A DNA stretch of 60,000 bases from positions 34,995,078 to 35,055,077 of the forward strand of contig CM055095.1 of assembly GCA_029204225.1 (NCBI GenBank), in the 5' to 3' direction. The DNA is from Diphasiastrum complanatum (lineage: Eukaryota > Streptophyta > Lycopodiopsida > Lycopodiales > Lycopodiaceae). Of the stretch, positions 1-10,677 are shown piece by piece. A program made the position numbers and the translations under genes. Below the pieces are notes generated by a model, which saw nothing but the letters and a program-made list of their open reading frames with translations, was not told the DNA's origin and ran no database searches. Within the stretch, counting starts at the first letter, position 1. The number at the start of each line of letters is the position of its first letter.

Positions 1-1137
1 GTGTGAAGGGATATAGATGTTTTGATCTAGTGGAAAACAAAGTCCATATAAGTCGTGATGTTATCTTTGATGAGTCCAAGATGTATGAAGACGAGGATGC
101 TGAGAAAATAGAGACATCTAGTGGGAAAGATGGTATAGTGAGGAAACCACCTGATGATGATCCATTCATTGACCTTCTGAGTGACGAACATGAGGGATAC
201 ATCTCAAGATACTACTACTCAACCTCAAGAGACAGGTTGGAGAGGTAGGGACAGACCTTTTGGTGCAAGAAGGATTGAAGTTGCAGGTGACAAACGCAAG
301 GAGAAGGATGTATCATGGGATACATTTTCACCAGAAAACCAATCACCTGACAGGAAGCTCCCTAAGTGGTTTGAGAGATTGTTGGAGAGCCACGACATGG
401 ATGACTTTCCAAGATCATCTAACCAGGGAGAGCTACGAAGATCAACAAGAGAGAAGAATCAACCTAAAAGGTATGAAACAAATTATGCTCTCTTATCTAG
501 TATTTTCATAGCAAAGAACCTTCGACTTATGGTGAAGCGAAGGATGATGACATTTGGGTCAAGGCCATGGGAGAGGAGATGGAGTCAATTGCTAAGCATA
601 GCACATGGGACTTAGTAGAACCACCAGTTGGCAAGAAACCCATTGGTTGCAAATGGGTATACAAGACTAAGTACCATGTAGATGGAAGTATAGCAAAGCA
701 CAAGGCAAGATTGGTGATCAAAGGGTATGCACAAAGTAAAGGCATCGACTATGAGGAGATCTTTGCGCCGGTTTGTAAGTGGAATACTCTACGTCTACTT
801 GTTGCTTTAGCTTCACACTTTGGTTGGCCTTTTCATCAGATGGATGTGAAATCTACTTTTCTAAATGGTGAGTTAGAAGAAGAAGTGTTCACGGATCAAC
901 CTGAAGGCTTTGTAGCGAAGGGACAGGAAAATAAAGTATGTTGCTTGAAGAAAGTGCGTTATGGTCCTAAACAAGCACCATGTACGTGGTATAGCAGATT
1001 TGATGCCTACTTTCGTTCAAAGGAGATGGTGAGAACACATTCTGATCCAAATCTATATGTCTTATGCTTTGATGGTATCGTTGCTTTGATTGCTCTTTAT
1101 GTTGATGACCTGATTATTACGGGTAGCCCATCTACAT
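1..1137 (+). pseudogene. Ty1/copia pol fragment (integrase C-terminus, linker, reverse transcriptase)
   Basis: The window opens inside a copia polyprotein. Positions 3-248 encode the end of integrase, with the usual KGYRCFDL and SRDVIFDE blocks. A second frame (about 250-520) carries the linker RRSTREKNQPKRY, and 527-1137 returns to the first frame with the reverse transcriptase: W-VYKTK, KARLVIKGY, MDVKSTFLNG and the catalytic YVDDL at 1098-1112. The frame changes near 248 and 520, and the protein stops matching the family just after YVDDLIITGSP, so fingers and palm are present while thumb and RNase H are missing. It is a truncated, frameshifted relic that would act in reverse transcription only if repaired. 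The family assignment is secure; the exact right boundary is approximate. Confidence 0.92.
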
Positions 1138-1727
1138 TTTCATTTTCAGCATTAATTTTGGTTTTGACATATAGTATGCTATATCGTTTTGTATTATAAG
1201 TATCTCTGGATATCAGAAGTGATCAACCTAATATATTTCTCATGATAAGTTTGTTGCAAAAAGTTTAGGAAGACAATATAGCGAGGACCAAGAAATTTAT
1301 TCAGAGGTTTATCATGAATCCAATATTTGAGATTCATGGATCAAGCATTCCATCTAAGCATGCCAACTTCACATTATCATGAGATTAAATTTTTTGAAAA
1401 ATTCATTATTTAATATTCTATTTTTGAATAAAACATATCAAATGTTGGAAGTACAAGATACATACACTGATGAATGTGCATGACAACTTTTTGAAATCAT
1501 TCTAAAGACAACCCATAATTTGACAATGAAAAATTAGGATGCATCAATAGAGCACTAGAGAGATCATCTGTATAGCACAATGTTTGAGAAAAATGACCGC
1601 GAGTGTTTGAGAATGTGGGTTTTTTTTGTTGTTTTCCATGGTATAATCAAAGGTTTTTTACGTTGTTTTCCATGGTATAATTAGGGTTTACCATTCTAAG
1701 AGCTAGAAAGTCCGAGTGGCATATTTT
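1138..1727. other. AT-rich stretch without recognisable gene
   Basis: No ORF with recognisable motifs is present. A short direct repeat around TTTTCCATGGTATAATTA occurs twice near 1632-1683. Nothing else stands out. Confidence 0.4.
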
Positions 1728-2062
1728 GGGTATCGAATTTTTTAAATCGGACTTTTTTGGAATCGAAATTTTTTGAATCGAAAATATTGGATAACAAAAT
1801 TTTTGAAATTGGAAATCTTGGGTATCGAAAATTTTCGGATCGAAAATTTTGGGTATTGAAAATTTTGGGAATCGAAGATTTTGGAATCGAAAATTTTGGG
1901 TACCAAAATTTTTGAAATCGAAAATTTTGGAAATCGAAAATTTGGGAATCGAAAATTTTGGGAATCAAAAATTCTGGGAATCTAATTTTTGGAATCGAAA
2001 ATTTTGGAATCGAAGATTTTGGGAATCGACAATTATGGGAATAAAAAAAATTGGAATCGGCG
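1728..2062. repeat. Degenerate minisatellite, unit about GGGAATCGAAAATTTT
   Basis: About twenty imperfect copies of a 15-17 bp unit built from AATCGAAAATTTTGG follow one another without spacer. Variation is mostly single substitutions and one-base length changes. The repeat reads openly in several frames on both strands, giving repetitive Phe/Lys/Ile/Asn-rich translations that are artefacts of the repeat and not genes. Confidence 0.9.
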
Positions 2063-3355
2063 ACCTTGTTAGATCAACTATCAAAATGAGATCATAAATT
2101 GAGTGGGAAGTGTGACTTTGAATCGAGAGGATAGACATTTTTTGAAGACTTATTGATTCTATTCGTGGATAAAGTGAACTCATATCAAAAAATGCTAAAT
2201 AAGAGTATTTATCAAAACATCACACACAAGCGAAGCAACAAGAACTGTGATGATCTAGACCTTTGGAATCTTCGAACTGGCATTCTCTTCCACTCTACTT
2301 TTGAGGAATCAAGCCAAGACAGATTCTACTACTCAGAACAATCCAACTACATCTTGATGCTCTACGTCGTTTTGCTTTAAATTATGAATCATAGGGCTGC
2401 ATTCGTCAATGTCTGAATCTTTATTTGAATTGTAGTATTGTAATTTATTTGCCTTCCAAGTTCTGGGGCAAGATGCTAATTCATTTTTTTGCGATAGAGC
2501 TTGAATTCAAATCATTTTTGTAGCAATAGAACTTGAATTCATATAATTTAGAAATCATTTTGAATTCTGATTTGTTTGGGCTTTGCCATTATCATGATTG
2601 TCTCTCTCTTTATGGAAAAGTTTAGTTTTTTATGTGGTGTTCAACTTGTTCTTATTGTACCCTTTGCAAGCAGAGTTCCACTAAATTGCATGATGGGCAA
2701 GAAAGATGGAGGCAACAATAGAGTTTCCCATGAGTACAATTGCACCTATTACGTTCCCCTTGTTAGATGGCAAATATGTTATCAATAAGGGATACAGGGG
2801 ATGGGGGCTTTATATAAATTGGGTAGCTTCAATGCCATTGTATCAATAGACGGTGATGTACCCTTGTTGATTCCTATGAAGGAGCACCTGGACATAGAGG
2901 GCAATGTTCAATTCATAGTGGATGCATCAATATCATGCCACTACAATGTGATTTGCCAAGAAAAATTCAATGACAATATAAACAGTACAGCTATCCCCAT
3001 AGGCAGGTTTAGCATAGGAGGACACTCCCACTAGCCAACCTATGGTCTGCAAAATGAAAATGGAGCGTCACAGCCTATATATTGTTGGACGAGGAAACTA
3101 CTGATGTCGAGTTTGATATAAACACACCACTTTTTAGAGAGTCAACAACATTGTCAATAGAATGAGATAGTCCAATAAAATGCTATGAACAACACAAAGT
3201 TGAATTGGATGATGATATTGCATCCATTCAGACCAACAAATCTATTGGATTAGAAGGAAGCAGTGTCATTCCCATGATTATTTTCCAAACTTGATCCACA
3301 CTACTTTCTAGGCTGATTAAACAAACATCGACATGCATGACAGTGGAAGAAATCC
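2063..3355. other. Unassigned stretch with two short unrecognised ORFs
   Basis: Forward ORFs at 2576-2788 (70 codons) and 2801-3034 (77 codons, starting MGALYKLGSFNAIVSIDGD) lie close together and might be remnants of one broken gene, since the second is fairly normal in composition. No domain or motif is recognisable. No RNA gene was seen. Confidence 0.25.
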
Positions 3356-3622
3356 CTAGATTTTATGTGGTAATCCAGCTAGGAACCACATGATCACCGC
3401 ATGATCGGGAGTTAGGGTTGCACTGCACTCGGATCGTAGATCTTTGACCCGTTCAATATAGTCCCGAACCCTTTCTCGTTTTTTCATCTTGACTTTGCTC
3501 AACAAGAGAAACGATCTTCCGGGAACTTTTTTTGTATTAAAGCGTGTAATGAGAGCCGCTTTAACCGCTTCCCAGGTGGATTTTTCTTCCTCTAACAGGT
3601 TGAAATACCAATCCTGAGCCAC
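3356..3622 (-). pseudogene. Ty3/gypsy gag fragment (retrotrans_gag domain), reverse strand
   Basis: An 88-codon reverse ORF contains the capsid-type core of plant gypsy gag: AQDWYFNLLEEEKSTWEAVK, then ALITRF, then a basic segment ending YIERVKDLRSEC. This is the well-known pattern in which a W-(Y/F)-L block precedes a stretch predicted to be helical. The N-terminal part and the nucleocapsid zinc knuckle are absent, so only a central piece of gag survives. Immediately to its right on the same strand lies leader sequence rich in TGCGAGAGTT motifs, in the order leader then gag expected for a reverse-oriented gypsy element. Gag packages element RNA into virus-like particles in the cytoplasm. Confidence 0.8.
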
Positions 3623-3629
3623 AACTTCA

Positions 3630-3850
3630 AAATCCTCTGCGAGAGTTCTTGACCACTGGAACTGAAACTTTTGCTATCTGCGAGGGTTCACTGGTACTTT
3701 CCTGTCTTTTTTTTACTGGGAACTCTCGCACAGGCACTTAGATATCAAACTAACTCTCGCAAGCTTCTCTGTGTCCTGGTCTCACTGAGATGGAACTTCA
3801 AAGGGCTCTGCGAGAGTTCTTATGAATATTTGAATTTTTTTGGGGGTATT
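3630..3850 (-). repeat. Left arm of gypsy-leader inverted repeat
   Basis: This stretch is the reverse complement, at high identity by eye, of 5100-5320. Matching landmarks include GGTCTCACTGAGATGGAACT at 3778-3797 against its complement near 5150 and again near 5320, and the CTCTGCGAGAGTTCTT blocks at both ends. It is gypsy 5' leader sequence in reverse orientation, continuous with the reversed gag fragment on its left. Confidence 0.85.
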
Positions 3851-3890
3851 CTCAACAAAGTGTAAATAAATAAAATCCTCCAATAAAATG

Positions 3891-4658
3891 TGTTGCGAGG
3901 GCATGGCATCCTGCGTGTATAAGCCCATGGCCCAATGAGCACGCAATTGAAGTTGTAAATAAAATAAACTTGACTTGGGCCTTGTAATTAAAATAAAACT
4001 AGAGGCCCAATGTCATTTTTAAACTTAGAGATCACTTTTTAGAGTTGGGTCCAAATTGGGACTCACATGAATCTTGTGATTTCTAATGTACTTTTTGTGG
4101 ACCCTTGGATCAAGTTGGCTCCAAGATGAATGGTTAGGATCATTGTGAATATTAGCCAATAAGATTGAGGGGCAAGGGCCTTCCTTATTTTATAAAAAGG
4201 CACCATTTGTACACTATTTGGATGCTTAATGAGAAGGAGAAAACTCTACCATTTTTGGAAGAGAAGCATCCTCATTTGCTATTCACTACTTGCTATTGCT
4301 CTTGGTTGTGATTTCTCTTGCTTTCTATTTCCATGTTTATTGTTTGCCAATAGTTAATGTTTTTCCATTAGCAAGCATAAGGAGCATTTGAGCTAACCTC
4401 CACTCTCTCTCTCTTTCTCTCTCTTTCTCTTCCCTTCTCAATCTCTTCTTCTCCATTCCTTCCCTTCAACCAAACTATGATGAATGATAGTGTAGAGGAG
4501 TAGAGTTAAAGAGGAGTAGTATAGTGGTGAGTAGAGTTAAGGGAGAAAGTAGGAAATTAACTAAAAGTAGCATCTATGCATAGTTAGGCACCTATCCAGT
4601 GATCTAACCTTTGTTGGCAGGCAGAAGGGCTATACTACGAAAGATCTTCGATCCCACA
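3891..4658 (+). repeat. Ty3/gypsy LTR (5' LTR position)
   Basis: The sequence begins TGTTGCGAGGGCATGG and ends CCCACA directly before a primer-binding site, giving TG...CA termini. A closely similar copy lies at 28921-29776, which supports LTR identity. A TATA box (TATAAAAAG) is at 4191-4199, and a CT-rich tract near 4400-4440 corresponds to the much longer CT array in the other copy, explaining most of the length difference (768 against 856 bp). As a 5' LTR it would hold the element promoter and polyadenylation signals. Confidence 0.85.
4191..4199 (+). promoter_or_regulatory. TATA box of gypsy LTR
   Basis: TATAAAAAG is conserved at the equivalent place (29221-29229) in the second LTR copy, as expected for the U3 core promoter. 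Confidence 0.65.
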
Positions 4659-4659
4659 G

Positions 4660-4677
4660 TGGCGCCATTGTCGGGGA
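4660..4677 (+). other. Gypsy primer-binding site
   Basis: TGGCGCCATTGTCGGGGA sits two bases past the LTR end. It matches the TGGCGCC(G)TTG(C)CGGGGA sequence found just behind the 5' LTR of many plant Athila/Tat-type gypsy elements, where a host tRNA primes minus-strand synthesis. It also fixes the forward orientation of this element. Confidence 0.85.
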
Positions 4678-4678
4678 T

Positions 4679-5828
4679 AGATTTCCACTAACTAGTTTAG
4701 TTGCATTTTAGCTATTTTCTTGCTTTTTAAGAGTAGTTTAGATAGATTTTTGAGAGTTTAGAGTTAGTTTTCTGTATTTTTTTTGTACTTGGACTGTTCA
4801 CAGCTAGCAGAGGAGGTGTGAGAGGGTAGAGGAGGCCCTGAACAACCTCTAAGGGCTTGAAACCCAAGTCAATCATCCAAAAAACTCAAAAAACACACCA
4901 ATCTGCATTTTGGAGGGAAAAAGAGCCAAAAAAAACTCATCAGATTTTTATATCTCCAGAATCAGTGGAAACTAACCTTGCATGACTGGCAGCAGGTCCA
5001 GGGTACTGTCCCAGACCTGCATAGAAGCCTGCAAGAGTTAGTTCCAAACAGATTGTAAAAATCAGAGAAAAATCATAAAAATTTCAAAAAACCCTTGAAA
5101 AAATACAAAAAAAATCAAATCTTCATAAGAACTCTTGCAGAGCCCTCTGAAGTTCCATCTCAGTGAGACCATGACACAGAGAAACTTGCGAGAGTTAGTT
5201 TGATGATTGAGTGCCTGTGCGAGAGTTCCCAATGAAAAAAAAGACGAGAAAGTAGCAGTGAACCCTCGCAGACATTTTTCAGTTCCAGTGGTCAAGAACT
5301 CTCGCAGAGGATTCTGAAGTTCCATCTCAGTGAGACCAGGATACAAAAGAGCTTGTAAGAGTTAGTTTGATTACAAGGAGTAGAAAATTGAATTTAAGTG
5401 TTAAAAAATCACTAAAAAGTGAAGATCCAGCAAATCCTTCCAGTAAGAACTCTCGCAGACCCTCTCAATCAATTTAGAATGTCAAATTACATCAGTGATG
5501 AAGCCTGCGAGAGTTAGTATGAAGATTTGGTGAAGATCAAGCACAAAAAGTGATTTTGAACCCTCGCAAACAGTGAAATTCTCACTTCTTGCGAGAGTTA
5601 ACTCTCGTAGAGAATTCTATAGTGAGATCTAACCTAGATCCAACTACTGTGAAGCTTGCGAGAGCTACTTCCTAGAGATCTGAAAGATATCAAGTTTGTT
5701 TTCCTGCAAAAATAGCTAAAGAACCCTCGCACAGCCAACCCTCGCACAAGATAACCCTCGCAGACCAAATCATGGAAAGATCTGCCGCAGCCTGAGCAGC
5801 AGCAGTGGTACGGACCAGATGAACCATT
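4679..5828 (+). other. Gypsy 5' leader with many TGCGAGAGTT / AACTCTCGCA motifs
   Basis: This untranslated leader contains at least fourteen copies of a 10-12 base motif (AACTCTCGCAGA, ACCCTCGCAGA) and its complement (TGCGAGAGTT) between about 5110 and 5770, spaced tens of bases apart in both orientations. One pair at about 5590-5612 forms a near-perfect hairpin (TGCGAGAGTTAACTCTCGTA). Related motifs recur at 3630-3830 and 26590-26910 in pieces of the same family. No long protein motif is visible. The spacing suggests an RNA-level role such as folding, packaging or dimerisation, which is inference. Confidence 0.7.
5100..5320 (+). repeat. Right arm of gypsy-leader inverted repeat
   Basis: Reverse-complement partner of 3630-3850. 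It contains two tandem sub-copies of the GAAGTTCCATCTCAGTGAGACC block, near 5151 and 5318. It lies in the normal leader position of the forward element. Confidence 0.85.
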
Positions 5829-6059
5829 ATGGATCCTGCCATAAATGAATATGCTTCGGCCTATGCAGCTCAAACTCAACGTCAAGGTGGAAGAAATTAC
5901 GACTGCTATGGGTGCGACGAGGGACACAGAATTGCAGAATGTCCCTACAAAGGACAATATACAACCTCCTGTCGAGATTGCGGTTATGGACACTATTTCA
6001 AGAATTGTCCATTTAAACCTGGAACCAGTGCACCTCTTAACCTCATTGCCATACAGTAA
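5829..6059 (+). pseudogene. Retroelement gag remnant with two CX2CX3HX4C knuckles
   Basis: A 76-codon ORF carries two zinc-knuckle-like motifs, CYGCDEGHRIAEC and CRDCGYGHYFKNC, each with spacing CX2CX3HX4C, one residue shorter between Cys and His than the standard retroviral knuckle (CX2CX4HX4C). The segment lies downstream of the gypsy leader, where the nucleocapsid part of gag is expected, but it is cut off from any capsid domain. A second ORF with one intact knuckle of the same spacing is at 39591-40067 on the reverse strand. Likely role: nucleic-acid binding of element RNA. Confidence 0.6.
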
Positions 6060-6139
6060 TCAGCAGTTCCAGTGGGGATGCCATTGTGAAAAAGCAAAAA
6101 TAAGCTTGGTAGAGGCCAAAAATCTTGTATATAGATGAT

Positions 6140-6760
6140 TACACATGTGTGGAGCCTGTTCCCACGTGTGAAAATAATGTACTTGTCATGTACCATAATC
6201 ATATAGGTTGTACATATGATTTAATTCAAGTTCTAGTGGCTAAAAAGGCCAAAAACTAGTTTTCTAGACACATGACACATGGCATCAATCTATTGATTGC
6301 ATGAGCCACATCCTTTGGTTAGGTGTCATATCACATGTGTAGAGGTCAGCTCACATGTGTGGAATAAGCTGAAGTAGGCAAATTTTGACTTAGAAGATTT
6401 CCAAGTAGATCTCCATATAGAAGAAAAATGGACCAAAAGTGGTCAAAATAGAAGGTTTTGTCCAAGTGTCAGTTTTGCATGATGAATCATCATATGACAA
6501 AGAACCTTCACACATGTGGGATCATAAGGATGATCAGTACCACGAGCTCCCACTTATTGTATATATAGAGCCACATTTGGCCATAATCAATGTGAGACAC
6601 CAATCTTGGTTTTGGAAGCAATTTTGAGTGATTCTCTCCATTTGTCTACATTTGTTTTGATTGTTTTGAGGTTCTATCAATGTGTACTTGATTTTCAGGT
6701 TGGACTCCGTACCCTAACAGGGTTTCACACGTGTGAAACCAGCAAGTACATTTACCTTCA
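6140..6760. repeat. Possible degenerate LTR-like block with CACATGTG/CACGTG palindromes
   Basis: CCCACGTGTG (6161), CACATGTGTAG (6333), CACATGTGTGG (6351), CACATGTGGG (6510) and TTTCACACGTGTGAAACC (6723) cluster here, with a TATA-like TGTATATATAG near 6558. The copia LTR at 7031 has a similar CACACGTGTG near its end. No second copy of the block was found in the window, so LTR identity is only suggested. Confidence 0.3.
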
Positions 6761-7030
6761 ATAAATGATTGTTCTTGTTTGGATTTTATGTCTAGAATTG
6801 ATCTAGATTGATCTTAATCTTATGTAGATTGATAGATCAAGTAATCTGACAACCAATCCCTCTTGAGGATCTGATTAGGATCCACTCTTGGTCCTTTTTG
6901 TACTTTTTGCACAGCCATCAAAAGAACCTGTGTTAGCTGTTACGAAAGCACTGAAGAAGAAGGAATTGGCTCCCTCACCACCACCATCGATCATTAACGA
7001 CCAACCCTCAACTTCAGCGCCATATCCTAA

Positions 7031-7631
7031 TGTGAGAGCCACAATAAATGCATAATGTCCTAAGTTTCCATAGTGACATGCAAAGCATGCAATCACTCTA
7101 ATGGACACATGCATGTAGATTTGTACATGGCTAGTTGAGAGATTGCCATTTGGAGAAAGTAGGTAGTAGGTGCAACCTATGCATGCTAGCAGTTAGGTGT
7201 CAAGTTAATAGTTGTTTGCACTTGAATAGGTGTAGGATGTCCATTGAATGCAAGGAGTACCACTAATTTTGGCTCTCCTATATATGTACATATCATTCTC
7301 ATTCACAAAGTAATGAAGAACCAAAGTTTTGTAGCTATCTCATGCTTGGTTGGATCTAAACTGTTTTTCTTGTTATCTCTCTAGCTTTCTCTCTCTAACT
7401 CGTGTTGAAGCTAATGCTAAAACACTGTAATCTTGTACTTTTAATCATTCTTTGATTCATTGCTATCATAGTCTATTGATAAGCATGCTAGATTGTGAAT
7501 TAGCCATATCTTCTGAACTAGATCTTGTTGAACAATCTAGAATCAGGGTACTGTGCCAATCACAAAGCTTAATCAAGATCAGTCACTCTTGTGGAAATTC
7601 CCCACACGTGTGAATTCTAGATTTTTCAACA
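7031..7631 (+). repeat. Ty1/copia LTR (solo LTR or detached copy), forward
   Basis: It begins TGTGAGAGCCACAAT and ends TTTTTCAACA. The reverse complement of 12922-13531 is nearly identical along its whole length, and that copy is followed by a tRNA-Met primer site, which defines the boundaries. Here the sequence after the LTR (TAAATTTTGCGC) is not a primer site and no polypurine tract precedes it, so it is probably a solo LTR or a rearranged end. A CACACGTGTG palindrome lies close to its right end. No convincing 5-bp target duplication is visible. Confidence 0.8.
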
Positions 7632-8265
7632 TAAATTTTGCGCAAGCAAAAGATAACATGATGGAATTGTGCATTAAACAAAAGTTGAACAACCACAATT
7701 CACACAAACATATATAAGAAGTAGAATAGAATGAAAAGAAGTCTTCTCTCTGATAGAATAGATGATTGTCTTAGAGACTATGATCTTTCCCTCAAGATCT
7801 CACAGCTTCTCTCACTGTTAAATAGAGGGAAGGCCTCTCTTATCTATACATACAACAATGAGAGAGATGAAAAGCCAAAAACCCCAACATGGGCTACCCA
7901 AGAGCCAAACACCAAAGGCCACGGGAGTTACATAGGAGTTACAAAAGCAAATGAAAAGCCTTGGCATTGGACATCCAAGTGCTAATTGGAGAAGAAGGTC
8001 ACTTGCCCCATGGCCCCCCATTATGAGTTGGCCCCTTCCGAACTTGAGAGTACATCGACCAAAAGTTAAATTTTGGTCCCTTGGTCCTTAAAACCAATTT
8101 TAAAGGCAAAACCCCACAATAACTTGACATTAATATAAGAAGTCATGTCCACCAAGCTTAGAGAAGGGTCAGAGTATGTGCCATATTGCTTCATGAGACT
8201 TTTTGCCTTGGGAGAAACCTTTGATGACCCCTAACAACCGTTTAGGGTGTACCTTCTGGTACCTC
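7632..8265. other. Stretch without recognisable gene
   Basis: One 84-codon forward ORF (7731-7985) has no recognisable motif. The rest is AT-rich and unassigned. Confidence 0.3.
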
Positions 8266-8269
8266 GACT

Positions 8270-10240
8270 TCGCAGTCAGAGCATCAGCAGAGGAATCTCC
8301 ACATAGTGACTTCTAACAGGATCCACTCGGAGCTGGCAAGGGCTCGCTACAGAACTCCTAATTGAGTCGAGAGCCTTTTCAAAAACAATCTTGCACCATG
8401 CTGGTTACTCACCCAATGCAGGTAGCTTATCCAGTTCCTTGCTTGCTTCAATTTTCGAAGTCTTGAACTTAATAATCCTACCACCCCTCGAGGATTCATA
8501 TAGATGCTGATGTAAGAATTTTTGTATCTCCTCCTCGATGGTGATCGGTATTTGAAATAATGGTACAAGCCTTGATGTAGATGTCCCTACTTCCGTAGCT
8601 TGAGAAGCCGTGGTGGTCGCTTCTTCTTCTACCCCTTGATCCATGCCCGTGTCCACTTGACCTTGATCATGCTGAGGTGGCGAGAAGGGTGGCATGAGCA
8701 TTACTTGAATATGGGGGGGTTGTTTCCAAGACCTGAGCGACAGCTTTTTCATATTCTTTTATTATGGCTTTGTGGACAACTTAGGCCCTTGAATAGATCA
8801 AATCTGCCTGGGATTTGGCCAATGATTGTCGATAAGTTTTAACCTTTTAGAGAAGTTAATTGATCACTTCTTTGGAGACATGATGGTCTAGAGCTTCCGC
8901 ATAGAGTATGTTGTCCCACTCTTTGGCTGTAGCATTGAATTCACTTAAGATTCTTTCTTGATCAAGGTTGGCCATTTCTAGTTTCTCTTGCAATAGAACT
9001 TGCTGCTTGGCATCCTGAACAACTTTACAACCTGATCCTGCACAGTAATCAACACATTCTGGAGATTTGAGATGTATATCTTTGAGGCATATGCGTGGTT
9101 GTTTGGAAATATTTATCTCTCGGTTCAACTGACTTTCTGGATGGAAAAAGTGTTTTCTGATCCCAAATCGACATTTCTCTTTTGCATTGTTGTCTTCTAA
9201 TCAAATATAGTCTGGATCATTCGTCTAAGATGTGAAATGATTCCAAGGATTCACTAGAATCTAAGGGCTTCGACATGGCACCAGTAGGAGGAGGAGCAAG
9301 GCCCAATCCCACAGGTTGTCGAGAATGTATTTGAAGATTCGCCTATGTTTCTTCCTCTTCAAAAATATCTTCTCCTCCAAACCCTTCTGGAACTTGTGCG
9401 TCGAACTACTTCAGAGATACAACCACATGAGCAACTCTGATAATGTCCGGTGCTTGAACTGCTAGATCTGCTTGTTGACCTTGTTAAAATGCTGGTACTG
9501 AATTAAAACTATCACATGTTTTTTGAAAATGATCAAATCCTCTTACAGAGGAGTTTGGACTAAAAGCCTTTGGGCTCAATGGCATCACAAATCGTTCATC
9601 TGCCTGTAAAGGATCGGAATCATCAAAAAATCCATAAACTGTTGGGTTGATAGTGAGATAGCTGAAGTTGTAGGGGTGAGGTGGCTTGGGTAACTGTGAT
9701 TGGAATGATAGATCCAATTGTCACAGATGGCCCTTGAGAGGAATCAGAGGTGAGGGTGGTTTCAGTGGTGGAGGGAATGGGAAGTGCAAAGCTAGTTGCA
9801 ACGTGGGGTATGGGCCCAACTAACGGTGGTGGCTGAGTACAACGTCAAGACGTGGGAGGCGAGGCATGTGCGATAATCTCACTGCGTACTCTACGCTGAC
9901 TCTGGGAGCTGTTGCTTGGCGAGACGATTGAGCTAGTGTACTTCATAGGTGGCTAACACGAAATCAATATGAAATTCATGGACCTTGTTGTCTAAGTACG
10001 AGGTGGCCAAGGAGGACAAAAGAGAGTCCACAGTGAACTACTATTTGGTATTACTCTTTATAATTCTCTTTAGCCCTCCGAAGACCATCTTGAACCAATC
10101 ATAAAGTTGCATGGTCCCCTTGTTGTTGGCCCTTTCTCTGCCTCCCTAATAGGTCAAATCTAAAGAGCAAGGTCAAGGTTTGGATCTCCAACCGGGTGAG
10201 TCGTCATGTAGTACGGGCTTCGATACAATGGGGAGGGAGT
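8270..10240 (-). pseudogene. Gypsy extra ORF after integrase, reverse strand, decayed
   Basis: Read on the reverse strand from about 10130 downward, the frames show in order: a segment DWFKMVFGGLKRIIKSN followed by LLSSLATSYLDNKVHEF; a Ser/Thr/Pro-rich linker (near 9720-9880); an unknown segment (9484-9717); a helical Gln/Glu/Leu-rich segment (8856-9128, LLQEKLEMANLDQERILSEF); and a C-terminal block (8405-8752) with PPHIQVMLMPPFSPPQ and GGRIIKFKTSKIEASKELDK. Pieces of the same order occur at 27279-28903 and 51060-52215 beside gypsy integrases. Several stops and frame changes make it inactive. The function of this third ORF is unknown; Tat/Athila-type gypsy elements are known to carry extra ORFs in this place. 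Confidence 0.6.
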
Positions 10241-10677
10241 TAAACTACGGATCTAAATGGAAACTAAACCTACCAAGGGTGTCAATCTTGGCTTTTGATT
10301 TAAAGATGGAATGGCTCAGTTTGGAGATATAGTGCTTGATACTCTTCTTGACTCTTTTGAGATTTTGGTATTTGAAGATCCTCTTCTTGGATCTTGGCTT
10401 TTCTTGGGTTATTTAGGCTCTTTGAGCACTAATCTTCTCCTCTTGAGGCTTATCTTCTCAAGGGAGGGGAGCAATGGGAATGGAACCTACCTAATGGATC
10501 TTAATGACCTCTCAAGAATGATATCTAACTCCTAATTTACCATTGGGTGTTTTTGTGGACTAGAAAGATGAAAGCTTGTGCTAATGATCTTCTTTATTGT
10601 GATAGTAGGATTAGGATACACATTCATCAAGCATTCATCAATCACAAACAAACATACAATGACAAAAAAGGAGGACT
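10241..10677. other. Stretch without recognisable gene
   Basis: A 74-codon forward ORF (10311-10535) is Leu/Phe-rich because of repeated CTTGG/CTTCTT words and shows no domain. Nothing else is supported. Confidence 0.3.

Noticed and set aside
7026-7636. Target-site duplication around the forward copia LTR
   Set aside because: CCTAA on the left and TAAAT on the right do not match as a 5-bp duplication.
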